From contig JACREA010000233.1 of NCBI GenBank assembly GCA_016218465.1, positions 1-13,240 on the forward strand: a stretch of DNA of 13,240 nt. Direction: 5' to 3'. This document shows, piece by piece, positions 1 through 8,124 of this stretch. The translations under genes and the position numbers were made by a program. Position 1 is the first letter of the stretch. The number at the start of each line of letters is the position of its first letter. Source of the stretch: Nitrosomonadales bacterium. Lineage in GTDB: Bacteria > Pseudomonadota > Gammaproteobacteria > Burkholderiales > Gallionellaceae. The notes beneath the pieces were generated by a model. The model did no database searches and was not told the origin of the DNA. It saw only the letters and a program-made list of their open reading frames with translations.

Positions 1-3
1 AAA

Positions 4-1467
4 ATGAAATATAAAGACTTGCGCGATTTCATCGCACAACTGGAAAAAATCGGCGAACTCAAGCGCGTGTCTGCGCCGGTTTCGCCGCATCTGGAGATGA
101 CGGAAATCTGCGACCGCGTGTTGCGCGCACAAGGGCCGGCGGTGCTGTTCGAAAATCCAGCCGGTCACAAAATACCAGTCCTGGCCAATCTGTTCGGTAC
201 ACCGCGACGCGTCGCATTGGGCATGGGCGAGGAGAGCATCCAGGCCTTGCGTGAAGTCGGCAAGCTTCTCGCCTTCCTGAAAGAACCGGATCCGCCCAAG
301 GGGCTTAAGGACGCATGGGAAAAATGGCCAGTGCTCAAGCAGGTGCTCACGATGTCACCCAAGGTGGTTTCCTCCGCGTTGTGCCAAGAGGTTATATGGG
401 AAGGTGAGCATGTGGACTTGGGCAAACTACCCATCCAGCATTGCTGGCCGGGTGATGTCGCGCCACTTATTACATGGGGGCTGGTAGTCACCAGAGGCCC
501 TAACAAACCGCGCCAGAATCTTGGTATTTACCGCCAACAGGTGATTGCGCCAAACAAGGTCATCATGCGCTGGCTGGCGCATCGTGGCGGCGCGCTGGAT
601 TTCCGCGACCACTGCGAAAAGCATCCGGAGCAGCCGTTTCCTGTTGCGGTGGTCATCGGCGCCGATCCTGCGACCATACTCGGTGCGGTCACGCCAATCC
701 CCGATTCATTGTCCGAATACCAGTTTGCCGGTTTGTTGCGCGGCAGCAAGACCGAACTGGTCAAATGTCTGGGCAGCGATTTGCATGTGCCTGCTTCTGC
801 TGAAATCGTGCTGGAAGGCGTGATCCATCCGTATGAAACCGCGCTGGAAGGCCCGTATGGCGACCACACCGGCTACTACAACGAGCAGGATAAATTCCCG
901 GTGTTCACCATCCAGCGCATCACGATGCGCTCTAACCCGATCTATCACTCCACCTACACCGGCAAGCCGCCGGACGAACCGGCGATGCTTGGCGTAGCGC
1001 TGAACGAAGTGTTTGTGCCGCTGCTGCAGAAGCAATTTCCGGAGATCGCCGATTTTTACCTGCCGCCGGAGGGATGCAGCTATCGTATGGCGGTGGTGTC
1101 GATCAGGAAGCAATATCCGGGGCACGCCAAGCGCGTGATGTTCGGCATCTGGAGTTTTCTGCGCCAGTTCATGTACACCAAATTCATCATCGTGGTGGAC
1201 GACGACATCGACATCCGCAACTGGCAGGAAGTGATCTGGGCGATCACCACCCGCGTCGATCCGGTGCGCGACACTTTGCTTGTGGACAAGACGCCGATCG
1301 ATTATCTGGATTTCGCCAGCCCGGTGTCGGGGCTCGGTGGCAAGATGGGGCTGGATGCCACGAACAAATGGCCGGGTGAAACCCAGCGGGAATGGGGCAA
1401 GCCGATTGTGATGGATGATGCGGTGAAGCGGAGAGTCGACAAGATGTGGCGCGAGTTAGGATTGTAG
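4..1467 (+). CDS. ubiD: UbiD, 3-octaprenyl-4-hydroxybenzoate carboxy-lyase
   Basis: Decarboxylates 3-polyprenyl-4-hydroxybenzoate in ubiquinone biosynthesis, using prenylated FMN made by UbiX; soluble and cytoplasmic in the family. The 487 residues are near full family length (E. coli UbiD is about 497) and the match in memory to E. coli UbiD runs end to end. Visible family blocks are QNLGIYRQQ (171-179) and RWLAHRGG (189-196) in the cofactor-binding region, ADPATILGAVTP (220-231), EGPYGDHTGYY (282-292), PPEGCSYR in the second half, and DFASPVSGLGGKMGLDATNKWPGETQREWG near the C terminus in separate conserved pieces. The start is the ATG at position 4, beginning MKYKDLRDFI as in homologues; only three upstream bases are in the window, so no ribosome binding site can be judged. 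It is convergent with the next gene. No ubiX or other ubi gene is in view. Confidence 0.97.
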   Translation: MKYKDLRDFIAQLEKIGELKRVSAPVSPHLEMTEICDRVLRAQGPAVLFENPAGHKIPVLANLFGTPRRVALGMGEESIQALREVGKLLAFLKEPDPPKGLKDAWEKWPVLKQVLTMSPKVVSSALCQEVIWEGEHVDLGKLPIQHCWPGDVAPLITWGLVVTRGPNKPRQNLGIYRQQVIAPNKVIMRWLAHRGGALDFRDHCEKHPEQPFPVAVVIGADPATILGAVTPIPDSLSEYQFAGLLRGSKTELVKCLGSDLHVPASAEIVLEGVIHPYETALEGPYGDHTGYYNEQDKFPVFTIQRITMRSNPIYHSTYTGKPPDEPAMLGVALNEVFVPLLQKQFPEIADFYLPPEGCSYRMAVVSIRKQYPGHAKRVMFGIWSFLRQFMYTKFIIVVDDDIDIRNWQEVIWAITTRVDPVRDTLLVDKTPIDYLDFASPVSGLGGKMGLDATNKWPGETQREWGKPIVMDDAVKRRVDKMWRELGL

Positions 1468-1532
1468 AAGCAGACATGCGCCCGAAGCAGCAGCCAGCAC
1501 CATCATGATTTGACTGTGCAGCTCCTCACAGT

Positions 1533-1559
1533 AAAGCGCTTACTTGGCGGGAGCGCTTT
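1533..1559 (+). terminator. Possible weak intrinsic terminator for ubiD
   Basis: An 8-bp perfect inverted repeat, AAAGCGCT at 1533-1540 and AGCGCTTT at 1552-1559, encloses an 11-nt loop and is followed on the plus strand by CGTTTTG. It lies 65 bases after the ubiD stop and overlaps the 3' end of the convergent gene. The U-tract is poor, so termination is only an inference. A second small hairpin (ACTGTG 1513-1518 with CACAGT 1527-1532) lies just before it. Confidence 0.3.
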
Positions 1560-1950
1560 CGTTTTGAAGCAGTGCCAGTGCCTGGTCTGCATCTTTACGC
1601 AATGAACTTTCGGGGTATTTATTGATAAATTCGGAAAAAGCAGCTTGAGCCTGAGCCTTATCATCCGAATCGGCCAGTTTCATTGCCTTTGCGAAGAACT
1701 CCAGTTCATCGGAATTGATTGTTTGTTCGGAAGCGTCATTTTTCCAGTACATGTCTTCCGTCGAAGTAGGTGCGCCTCGAACTCCGCCGGTCGCGGTGGT
1801 GGCACCCAAATTCTTCTGGGGTGTCAATGACTCGACCTTGCTCCTGAGCCTTTCCCAGAAACTCGATTTGCTGTCGTTTTTTTCACCCGCTTGGAGCGAT
1901 TGTGAAAAAAGCGCCAAGCCCATCAAAAACAGCAAAATCAATCGTTTCAT
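1540..1950 (-). CDS. Small exported protein with a single TPR-like unit
   Basis: I do not recognise a named family. The 136-residue product begins with a clear signal peptide: Lys-Arg, then a hydrophobic run of about residues 4-16, with a likely cleavage after LQA (about residue 21). It has no lipobox cysteine, so it is probably a soluble periplasmic protein. Residues 22-75 are polar and low in predicted structure. Residues 80-130 form two to three amphipathic helices ending FSEFINKYPESSLRKDADQA, which resembles the TPR-like unit of periplasmic YbgF/BamD-type proteins. The start is well supported: AAGGAG at 1962-1957 lies 6 bases before the ATG. It is the last gene of the cyclase cassette, 81 bases after the TPR gene. 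Its function is unknown; a scaffold or partner of the exported multidomain protein upstream is a guess from context. Confidence 0.8.
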   Translation of the reverse strand: MKRLILLFLMGLALFSQSLQAGEKNDSKSSFWERLRSKVESLTPQKNLGATTATGGVRGAPTSTEDMYWKNDASEQTINSDELEFFAKAMKLADSDDKAQAQAAFSEFINKYPESSLRKDADQALALLQNESAPAK

Positions 1951-2031
1951 TGCGTTCTCCTTAATGTACGTTGTCGCATGTCAGTTTTGCGCATAATCCG
2001 GCAACTCCAGCTTCGATGAGTTCAATATTCT

Positions 2032-2463
2032 TTATTCCAGTGAGGGCAACAATTCTAAAGCCAGCGCCTTATGTTGTACCTTAATTGAGGAATCCAGCTT
2101 TACTGCTTTAACAAAAGCCGCCTTTGCCTTCTTTGTATCTTTTATTGCCTTGTATGATTTTGCCAGATTGACCCAAATGTGCGGATCTTCCGGATTTGAC
2201 TGCGTCGCTGCGAGATATGCTTTTTGTGCCTCGGTATATTTTTCGTTGAGCATAAAGACATTACCGCGATTGTTCAATGCTGCCGCGTTTTTTGGTTCGG
2301 AGGCGAGAATTTTGTCAAAATATTTCATCGCTTCCTCAGTATCCCCGATTTTGGCCAGAATAATTCCCATTTGCAGATGCGCATCCATATCGGACGGATT
2401 TTTTTCTATTGCCTGAAGATAACGCCGGGTCTTGGTCCGGGAGCTGATCTTGAGCATCGACAT
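2032..2463 (-). CDS. Small TPR-repeat protein, no signal peptide
   Basis: The 143-residue protein is built almost wholly of tetratricopeptide repeats. Three 34-residue units are visible at about 24-57, 58-91 and 92-125, with the expected pattern (for example AHLQMGIILAKIGDTEEAMKY and ALNNRGNVFMLNEKYTEA) and Pro at unit ends. A short helix follows to the C terminus. TPRs bind partner proteins, so an adaptor role is likely but the partner is unknown. No signal peptide or membrane segment is visible, which suggests a cytoplasmic location, unlike its two exported neighbours. The ATG at 2463 is preceded by a GGGGGA stretch ending 5 bases upstream, a usable ribosome binding site. It lies 60 bases after the NHL-transglutaminase gene and in the same reading frame as it. 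It is AT-rich: 2101-2160 has 21 G+C of 60. Confidence 0.88.
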   Translation of the reverse strand: MSMLKISSRTKTRRYLQAIEKNPSDMDAHLQMGIILAKIGDTEEAMKYFDKILASEPKNAAALNNRGNVFMLNEKYTEAQKAYLAATQSNPEDPHIWVNLAKSYKAIKDTKKAKAAFVKAVKLDSSIKVQHKALALELLPSLE

Positions 2464-2523
2464 GTAATCCCCCGGAAATTTTTTCTCGATATCACCCGAA
2501 GTAACGTCCGGTGTTTTAAGAGT

Positions 2524-5500
2524 TTAGTTGGGCAAGGTGGCCGGCTTGAATATGTTCCAGGAATTGTGTACGTCCTGTATGGCGAGCCCCTTGTTTTTCC
2601 ATTTGTAGTAATTGGCGGCGCCCAGCTCCCACGCCTTGATGAATGGTTTTCCGACAATCGTGGCCTCGACCGGAATCCACAGCTTGCCTTCATGGATCAC
2701 GTACATGTCATCCATCGTGTATCCGTCGGGGTCGGCGTTGATGCCGGTTGAGAACATCATGAGTATATGATCCGGCACCTCGAGCATCAGCGTGGAGATA
2801 CCCATGCTCTCGAGAGCGCTCGAGTAGAACGTCACCAGGTCGACGCAGTCGCCCGATTTGCGTTCCAGGGTCTCGCGCGGATACTGGACGTAGTCGACGG
2901 TATCCGTTTTTAAAGTCGTTGCCGTCTTTGCAAGGGATATTTGATAAGGGTCTATCGGGTTGGAAATATAAGTCAATCCAATAACTCCCATGGCATCGAA
3001 CAACGCTGCGGCCAGCTGTGATTCGTCTTTGGTTCCGCTGAACTGGGTGGCTACCGAACGCGCGAAGTTGATGACGGGCGTATCTTTGGGTGTTACAAAT
3101 GAAGCGACACGTTCATGCTCATCCCAGGTCATGCGGTGCTTGTCATAAACCGTTATTGTGGGATTCTTGCTGAAGGCTACTTTTTTCCCGTCCTGAAAAT
3201 AGCTGGCCTCTACCATCGCCTGTATGGAGCTGTCCTCGGTGATGGTCAAAATGTTGTTATTGAAAACGGCCTTGAGAGTGACGTCTTCACTCTGTCCCGG
3301 CAGCAGTTTGTCAATTTTTACTTCGGTTGGAAAATCCATGAAGTTATTCAACAAAAAGCTTACTTTGACATTTTCTATGGGTTTGTTGGTGAAGTTGGTC
3401 AGCTTGATGTGTCCTACGCCATCTTCCTCATAAAGCTTGTAGGTGTTGGAAAAGACATCCCGTAATTTGGCTACTTCAATTTCCAGCGGCGCGGTATTGA
3501 ACGGCAGCGTGGTGCCTGTGGCCGCGACTTTTTCAGATTCGGTACCATCGGTGCTGCGGGATGAAACGTAGTAGGTATATTTAGTATCGGGAATCAGCGA
3601 ATCTTTAACGAATTCCGGCGAACTTGTTTCTCCAATCTGAGTAAATTTATCCCCGTCTTTCTGGTAAATGAGGTAAGCGCTGAAGTATTGATTTTCAACG
3701 GGCTTCCACTGGATTTTAAGTTGCCATGGGGATGGCGTTACCTGAACATTTTCCAGCGCCGGAGGAACAAATTTTTTGGCGGCCCCAATCGCAGACGCGC
3801 TCTTCAACCCTACGTATCCGTAATATGTTTCCCCGGCCACACGGTAAAAGTAATTATTGTCAGCTTCCACTCCCTGGTCGATATACTGATTCGTGTTAGT
3901 GGTGGCAATCTGGACAAATGTAGAACTTTCGCTTTGAGATTTAAAAATCCGATATTGTTTGACGTATGGCGAAGATGCCGCCCAACTCAATTCAATGGCG
4001 TGTACCGCTCCCTTTGCCGTTAGCTGCTCGGGAGCAGGGGGTTTATGGAGTGTGGCAAAAGCCTGTAATCGTTTGTTGCCGCGCTCGGAAATGGCGAAGG
4101 TTGTATCGCCCGTGGCAATTATTGCAACAGCCTCGGCAAGCTCTCCTGAACCGCTGCCGCCATCGGCGAACGAACGGATGTATTGCCCTTTTTGGGAAAA
4201 TACCTTGACCCGATTTGAATCCAGAACGAACACTTCATCTCGGGTTGCCATCAGGGCTACCGGTTTTTCAAAGATGGCGCTGCCGTCTGCCCGCTTGCCA
4301 AACACACCAAGCGGTTCTCCCTTGGGAGAATAGATGGATACCACCGCACGGCCCTTGTCCAGGACATAAAGCCCATTTTGAGGATCAAGGGCAATCGCAA
4401 CAGGTTTTTCCAGCTTGCCGGAAGCATCGCTATGAATTTCTTTCAGAAACACCCCGTCGCTGCTGAATACCTGCACCCGGTTATTACCTGTGTCAGCCAC
4501 GAATATTATTCCTGTGCTGGAAATAGCGAAATCCTCGGCATCATCGAGCTCCCCTTTTCGGCTTCCTGGAGAGCCAAAGCTGGCGAGAATATTTCCTGAT
4601 TCATCCAGTTTTGCGATCTTCGATTTTTTCTTGTCCAGCGCCCAAACAGCACCGTTCTTGTCAACGGCTACAGACACCGGAGAGAAGTCGGCGACCTTTA
4701 TTTCGCCGGCTACAGCCCCGCTTACGATTTTGACTATTTTAGTCTTCTTGTCCTTGTCGCTTTCATCGATCCCATATATTGCTCCCTTGCCATCCCAGGC
4801 AGTTTTACTCACCTGTAACGGAATAGCCTGCTCCCATCTCACAGATATCCTTGATGGTTGCTTAATCACAGGTTCAGTATGCACTCCTGCTTCGACCATG
4901 AATACATCTGCGACGCCCTTTTCCCTGTCGCCGATAATGACATGCCGATCCTGGTCTGTTGCAAGCCCGGCTATGCTTTTGAATTGCGCGCGTCCTTTCC
5001 CCCTTGACCCGAATGAGTACATCGGCTTGTTATTAAAATCATATTTACTGATGACAAGCGAGTCACGATCCGCTACATAGATACCGTCATGGGAAATGCT
5101 TATTGATTGAGGTTTGCCCTCTACCGTCAGGGACTTCAAATACACGCCATCAGGGCTATATACCTTGATCCGCGAATCATCAGCATCCAGCACATAGATT
5201 TGTCCCAGATCATCGATCGCAATTTCAGTCGGTTCAAGCAGCTTGTAAGGCAGCTTCTTTTCCTTTGCGGCATTGTTTTCGGGAGCGCTTTCAATTTCAA
5301 GCGTAGTCAGGAAGACACCGTTATTTCCGAAAATCTGTACTCTTCCATTGCCGCTGTCGGCAACAAAGATGATGCCGTCGTGGGCAGCTATGCCATGTGG
5401 TGACTTTAATCCCTCGTTACCCCCAAAAAAACCACCCTTCTTGGCTCCAAAGCTGCCAATGAATTTGCCCTGCAGAGTAAACATGGCGACAAGGTTCGTC

Positions 5501-5820
5501 TCGCTATCAACCACATAGATCGTCTCTTCAAATACAACAATTGCCTCCGGCTGCTTGAGAACCGGACTACCTTTGCTGTCCTTTGACTGACATGTAAAAA
5601 GCTCCTTCCCATTTTTGTCCGCAATACCAACAGAGCCATCTTTCTTGGCATAAAAGTAATTACCGCCGTTCCAGCCGAGCAGCTTTTTCATTCCACCTAT
5701 GGCGAGTTCCTGCGCAAGCTCAACTTTTGAAAAATCCGAAGATGATGGGATATCTGCCGCACCCGCACGGGCAGCGAAAAATATGATTAAGGATAGAATG
5801 GTGGTTGTGATAATTCGCAT
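2524..5820 (-). CDS. Exported NHL-repeat / FN3 / transglutaminase-like multidomain protein
   Basis: This is a 1098-residue exported protein. A signal peptide spans about 1-21 (IITTTILSLIIFFAARAGAA). Many NHL/beta-propeller repeats follow at about 90-310 and 375-590, with typical units such as IFVADSGNGRVQIFGNNGVFL (151-171, in two pieces) and IIFVADTGNNRVQVFSSDG (438-456); two propellers are likely. Two fibronectin type III domains follow at about 591-680 and 686-772, then a CARDB-like beta sandwich at about 780-892. A transglutaminase-like papain-fold domain occupies about 900-1070, with Cys992 in SGDCVDL and His1018 in PDHILMM. The third catalytic position seems to be Glu1052 (WIPVEAT) where many homologues have Asp. 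No C-terminal anchor is visible, so it is probably periplasmic or surface-released. NHL and FN3 domains suggest protein or glycan binding; the substrate of the Cys-His domain is unknown, and a proteolytic or crosslinking role is inference. AAGGA lies 11 bases before the ATG, a slightly long spacing. Confidence 0.9.
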   Translation of the reverse strand: MRIITTTILSLIIFFAARAGAADIPSSSDFSKVELAQELAIGGMKKLLGWNGGNYFYAKKDGSVGIADKNGKELFTCQSKDSKGSPVLKQPEAIVVFEETIYVVDSETNLVAMFTLQGKFIGSFGAKKGGFFGGNEGLKSPHGIAAHDGIIFVADSGNGRVQIFGNNGVFLTTLEIESAPENNAAKEKKLPYKLLEPTEIAIDDLGQIYVLDADDSRIKVYSPDGVYLKSLTVEGKPQSISISHDGIYVADRDSLVISKYDFNNKPMYSFGSRGKGRAQFKSIAGLATDQDRHVIIGDREKGVADVFMVEAGVHTEPVIKQPSRISVRWEQAIPLQVSKTAWDGKGAIYGIDESDKDKKTKIVKIVSGAVAGEIKVADFSPVSVAVDKNGAVWALDKKKSKIAKLDESGNILASFGSPGSRKGELDDAEDFAISSTGIIFVADTGNNRVQVFSSDGVFLKEIHSDASGKLEKPVAIALDPQNGLYVLDKGRAVVSIYSPKGEPLGVFGKRADGSAIFEKPVALMATRDEVFVLDSNRVKVFSQKGQYIRSFADGGSGSGELAEAVAIIATGDTTFAISERGNKRLQAFATLHKPPAPEQLTAKGAVHAIELSWAASSPYVKQYRIFKSQSESSTFVQIATTNTNQYIDQGVEADNNYFYRVAGETYYGYVGLKSASAIGAAKKFVPPALENVQVTPSPWQLKIQWKPVENQYFSAYLIYQKDGDKFTQIGETSSPEFVKDSLIPDTKYTYYVSSRSTDGTESEKVAATGTTLPFNTAPLEIEVAKLRDVFSNTYKLYEEDGVGHIKLTNFTNKPIENVKVSFLLNNFMDFPTEVKIDKLLPGQSEDVTLKAVFNNNILTITEDSSIQAMVEASYFQDGKKVAFSKNPTITVYDKHRMTWDEHERVASFVTPKDTPVINFARSVATQFSGTKDESQLAAALFDAMGVIGLTYISNPIDPYQISLAKTATTLKTDTVDYVQYPRETLERKSGDCVDLVTFYSSALESMGISTLMLEVPDHILMMFSTGINADPDGYTMDDMYVIHEGKLWIPVEATIVGKPFIKAWELGAANYYKWKNKGLAIQDVHNSWNIFKPATLPN

Positions 5821-5897
5821 GTCGAGTGCCGTCCTTAATTATTTACGTGAATAAAGATATTCAGGAGCGATCCAATCACTGCATCAAATTGAACGCT

Positions 5898-7937
5898 TTA
5901 TTTATCCGTCCTGTTAAATACGCCATCCCACTCTTTTGAAGGAGGGGTGTTTTTATAGTAATTGCATCGCTCCAAGTATAATTTGCTTGGCTTATCCTCG
6001 GGGATATCTTCAAGAATGGTGGCAAAATAATTTGCAGCATCTTCCCACCTGTGAGCGCGATAGAGTGCCAGTGCAGCATCGAATTCTTTGACCCAATTAT
6101 CCTCCGGCTCTGACAAAGTTCCAAGCAGTTCGTAGACCGTAACAGGAACAAGTTTGCCTACCACCCTGATCTTGTCCAATTCCCTGAACCGATAGGCGTC
6201 GCGCGTCAAAAGATAAGTGCTCTCGCCTATCAGAAAATCCACTCCGTAATATTTTGCAGCGCCTTCAAGCCGTGATGCCTGATTTACCGTATCTCCGATC
6301 AAGGTGTATTCCATCTTCTTGCCATTACAACCGATGTTTCCGGCTACTACCTCACCGGACAAAGCGCCGCCACGAATGACAAAGGGAACTACACTTTCAT
6401 TTTTCCACTTGATGCCAAGGCGCTCCATAGTCGTTTTCATTTCCAGCATACAGGCAACTGCAAGCTTTGCGTGATCAGGCTGCGCAAGAGGCGCCCCCCA
6501 ATAAACCATGATGCCGTCGCCGATGAACTTGTCTACCGTGCCGTCAAATTGGTCGATCACCTGCACCATGGCAGCGAGATATTCATTCAGCCTGGTGACG
6601 ACCTCCTGCGGAGAGCGCGTTTCGCTAAAAGAGGTGAAGCCCTTGATGTCTGTGAACATAACCGTCACTTCCTTGCTATCACCGCCAATCTTGGCTGCAT
6701 CGGGATCTTTCTCCAGCCGGGCGACCAGTTTGGCTGACAGGTAACTGGAGAACATGGAGCGCATTTCCCTTGCGCTGCGATCCAGCACCAGATACCGGAA
6801 GCTTCCACCCGTTGATAGCGCAATCATGGCTGCCAGGAGCGGGTAGATCATGCTGACCCAATGGCCTTGAAGAAAAAACCAATAGGTTAGCCACACATAG
6901 CCTGACGAGAGCAAAAATACAGCAGGGATTGCAACATGCAGCCGGAGGCGCATGGTCAGGTAGAAAGTAACCAGTCCCAGCATGGCTATAAACGCCATGT
7001 CTAGCAGCGCCTCCAGTCCGGTGCGGCGAATGAAGCGTCCGCTTATGATGTTATCTGCAACAGCCGCATGCACTTCAACCCCGGGCGTATTGTTGTGAAA
7101 CGGCGTGACCCTCATGTCGTAGATGCCAAGCGCCGTGGCTCCCAGAAACAGTACCTTGCCTTTGAGCAGCGCAGGGTCAATCCGTCCATTAACGATGTCG
7201 GTGAAGGAGTAGCGCGGATAGTTGCCCGGCGGTCCGGCATAGTTGATCCACATCGAGTAATTGCCATCTACCGGGATACTTTTATCTCCCAGCTGGATCT
7301 CGAACGAACCTGGCTCGAATTTTTTTTCGCCCAGTGCCGCCATGGCGCCCTTTAAACCCAGCGATGGCACCAGTTTGCCATTTTCTTCGATAAGAAGCAT
7401 GTTGCGACGGTTTACGCCATCATCTTCGGGCAGCAGATTGATGTGCCCTATCCCCGCCGCTGCGCTTTCGATCTCGGGGAGGCTGTGCGTGCTACCTGTT
7501 ACTCTGAGCTGCTTATCAAAGTCAAAAGGCACTGCCAGCACAACATTGCCGGCTTTTTTGATTGCTGCCGCGAAGGATCGGTCTATCGCCTGTGCTTCCC
7601 TTTCGGAAAAAAAAGCATCTACCAGCAAGACTTTTGCATCAGCAGCAGAGAGACGCTCGATCAGGCGCACGTATTGGCTTCTGGTCCAGGGGAAACGTCC
7701 CAACTCGGCGATACTCTTTTCATCGATAGCCACAATAGCGATGTCCGCGCTGGGCGTAACGGCGCCACGCAAGCTTTTGAACCTCAGGTCATAAGTCTTG
7801 GCTTCAAAGGCCTCCAGAAACGAGTTCTGGTTGTAGTAAAGCGCGATAACGATGAAGATAGAAATAAAGGCAAGAAAAACTACCGTCACCTTCGAATCTT
7901 TTTTCATGAGGTTGTTTTTCAGAAATGACAAGGCCAT
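5898..7937 (-). CDS. CHASE2-domain class III adenylate cyclase with C-terminal TPR-like tail
   Basis: This is a membrane signalling enzyme predicted to convert ATP to cyclic AMP in response to a periplasmic cue. From the ATG at 7937 it has 679 residues. A membrane segment lies at about 17-35, a periplasmic CHASE2 sensor at about 38-300 (IAIVAIDEKSIAELGRFPWTR is typical in its first part), and three membrane segments at about 308-328, 335-354 and 360-378. A class III cyclase domain spans about 420-605. The catalytic set is present: metal-binding Asp430 in FTDIKGFT and Asp474 in FIGDGIM; adenine-selecting Lys470 and Thr545 in EYTLIGDT; Asn552 and Arg556 in VNQASRLEG. ATP rather than GTP is therefore the likely substrate. 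Residues 613-660 look like one or two TPR helices. An in-frame TTG at 7961 would add 8 residues but lacks a Shine-Dalgarno sequence, whereas GGA lies 6 bases before this ATG. It is the first gene of the cassette; the next gene starts 77 bases on. Confidence 0.93.
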   Translation of the reverse strand: MALSFLKNNLMKKDSKVTVVFLAFISIFIVIALYYNQNSFLEAFEAKTYDLRFKSLRGAVTPSADIAIVAIDEKSIAELGRFPWTRSQYVRLIERLSAADAKVLLVDAFFSEREAQAIDRSFAAAIKKAGNVVLAVPFDFDKQLRVTGSTHSLPEIESAAAGIGHINLLPEDDGVNRRNMLLIEENGKLVPSLGLKGAMAALGEKKFEPGSFEIQLGDKSIPVDGNYSMWINYAGPPGNYPRYSFTDIVNGRIDPALLKGKVLFLGATALGIYDMRVTPFHNNTPGVEVHAAVADNIISGRFIRRTGLEALLDMAFIAMLGLVTFYLTMRLRLHVAIPAVFLLSSGYVWLTYWFFLQGHWVSMIYPLLAAMIALSTGGSFRYLVLDRSAREMRSMFSSYLSAKLVARLEKDPDAAKIGGDSKEVTVMFTDIKGFTSFSETRSPQEVVTRLNEYLAAMVQVIDQFDGTVDKFIGDGIMVYWGAPLAQPDHAKLAVACMLEMKTTMERLGIKWKNESVVPFVIRGGALSGEVVAGNIGCNGKKMEYTLIGDTVNQASRLEGAAKYYGVDFLIGESTYLLTRDAYRFRELDKIRVVGKLVPVTVYELLGTLSEPEDNWVKEFDAALALYRAHRWEDAANYFATILEDIPEDKPSKLYLERCNYYKNTPPSKEWDGVFNRTDK

Positions 7938-8004
7938 ATTATTTCCGTTTTTTATACCCAAGCTTTTTCGTATGCGGGTTCAATCTTCTCGTGTTCATAA
8001 TGAC

Positions 8005-8033
8005 AATAAAGCTGCCTCATGGCAAGCCGGCAA
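8005..8033 (-). promoter_or_regulatory. Weak candidate sigma70-type promoter for the cyclase cassette
   Basis: In the 187-base gap between pbpG and the cyclase gene (7938-8124) the best pair found by eye is TTGCCG (8033-8028) and TTTATT (8010-8005) with a 17-base spacer. Each hexamer matches the consensus at 4 of 6 positions. It would give a leader of about 60 bases. The rest of the gap holds nothing recognisable: no tRNA and no strong terminator for pbpG. The AT-rich TATAAA just before the coding start has no partner at a proper distance. Confidence 0.2.
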
Positions 8034-8124
8034 TAGCAGGAACGATAGCCAATTGAAGAGTGAATCCGGGCGGGCGAATGCAAATACGGGAAAGTAATTT
8101 TTGCGTAAATTGCGAAGCTGTATA

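Noticed and set aside
1513..1532. Hairpin ACTGTG/CACAGT as a bidirectional terminator between ubiD and the convergent gene
   Set aside because: Only 6 bp of stem and no T-run on either strand.
4490..5080. Plus-strand open frame of 196 codons opposite the NHL protein
   Set aside because: Ser/Pro/Ala-rich mirror of repeated NHL coding sequence, with no plausible ribosome binding site or domain.
7938..7961. TTG at 7961 as the cyclase start
   Set aside because: No ribosome binding site precedes it, while the ATG at 7937 has GGA at a good distance and gives a normal short N terminus before the first membrane segment.
7938..8124. tRNA or small RNA gene in the largest coding gap of the right-to-left cassette
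   Set aside because: No cloverleaf arms, no TTCGA-type T-loop and no strong terminator could be found by eye.
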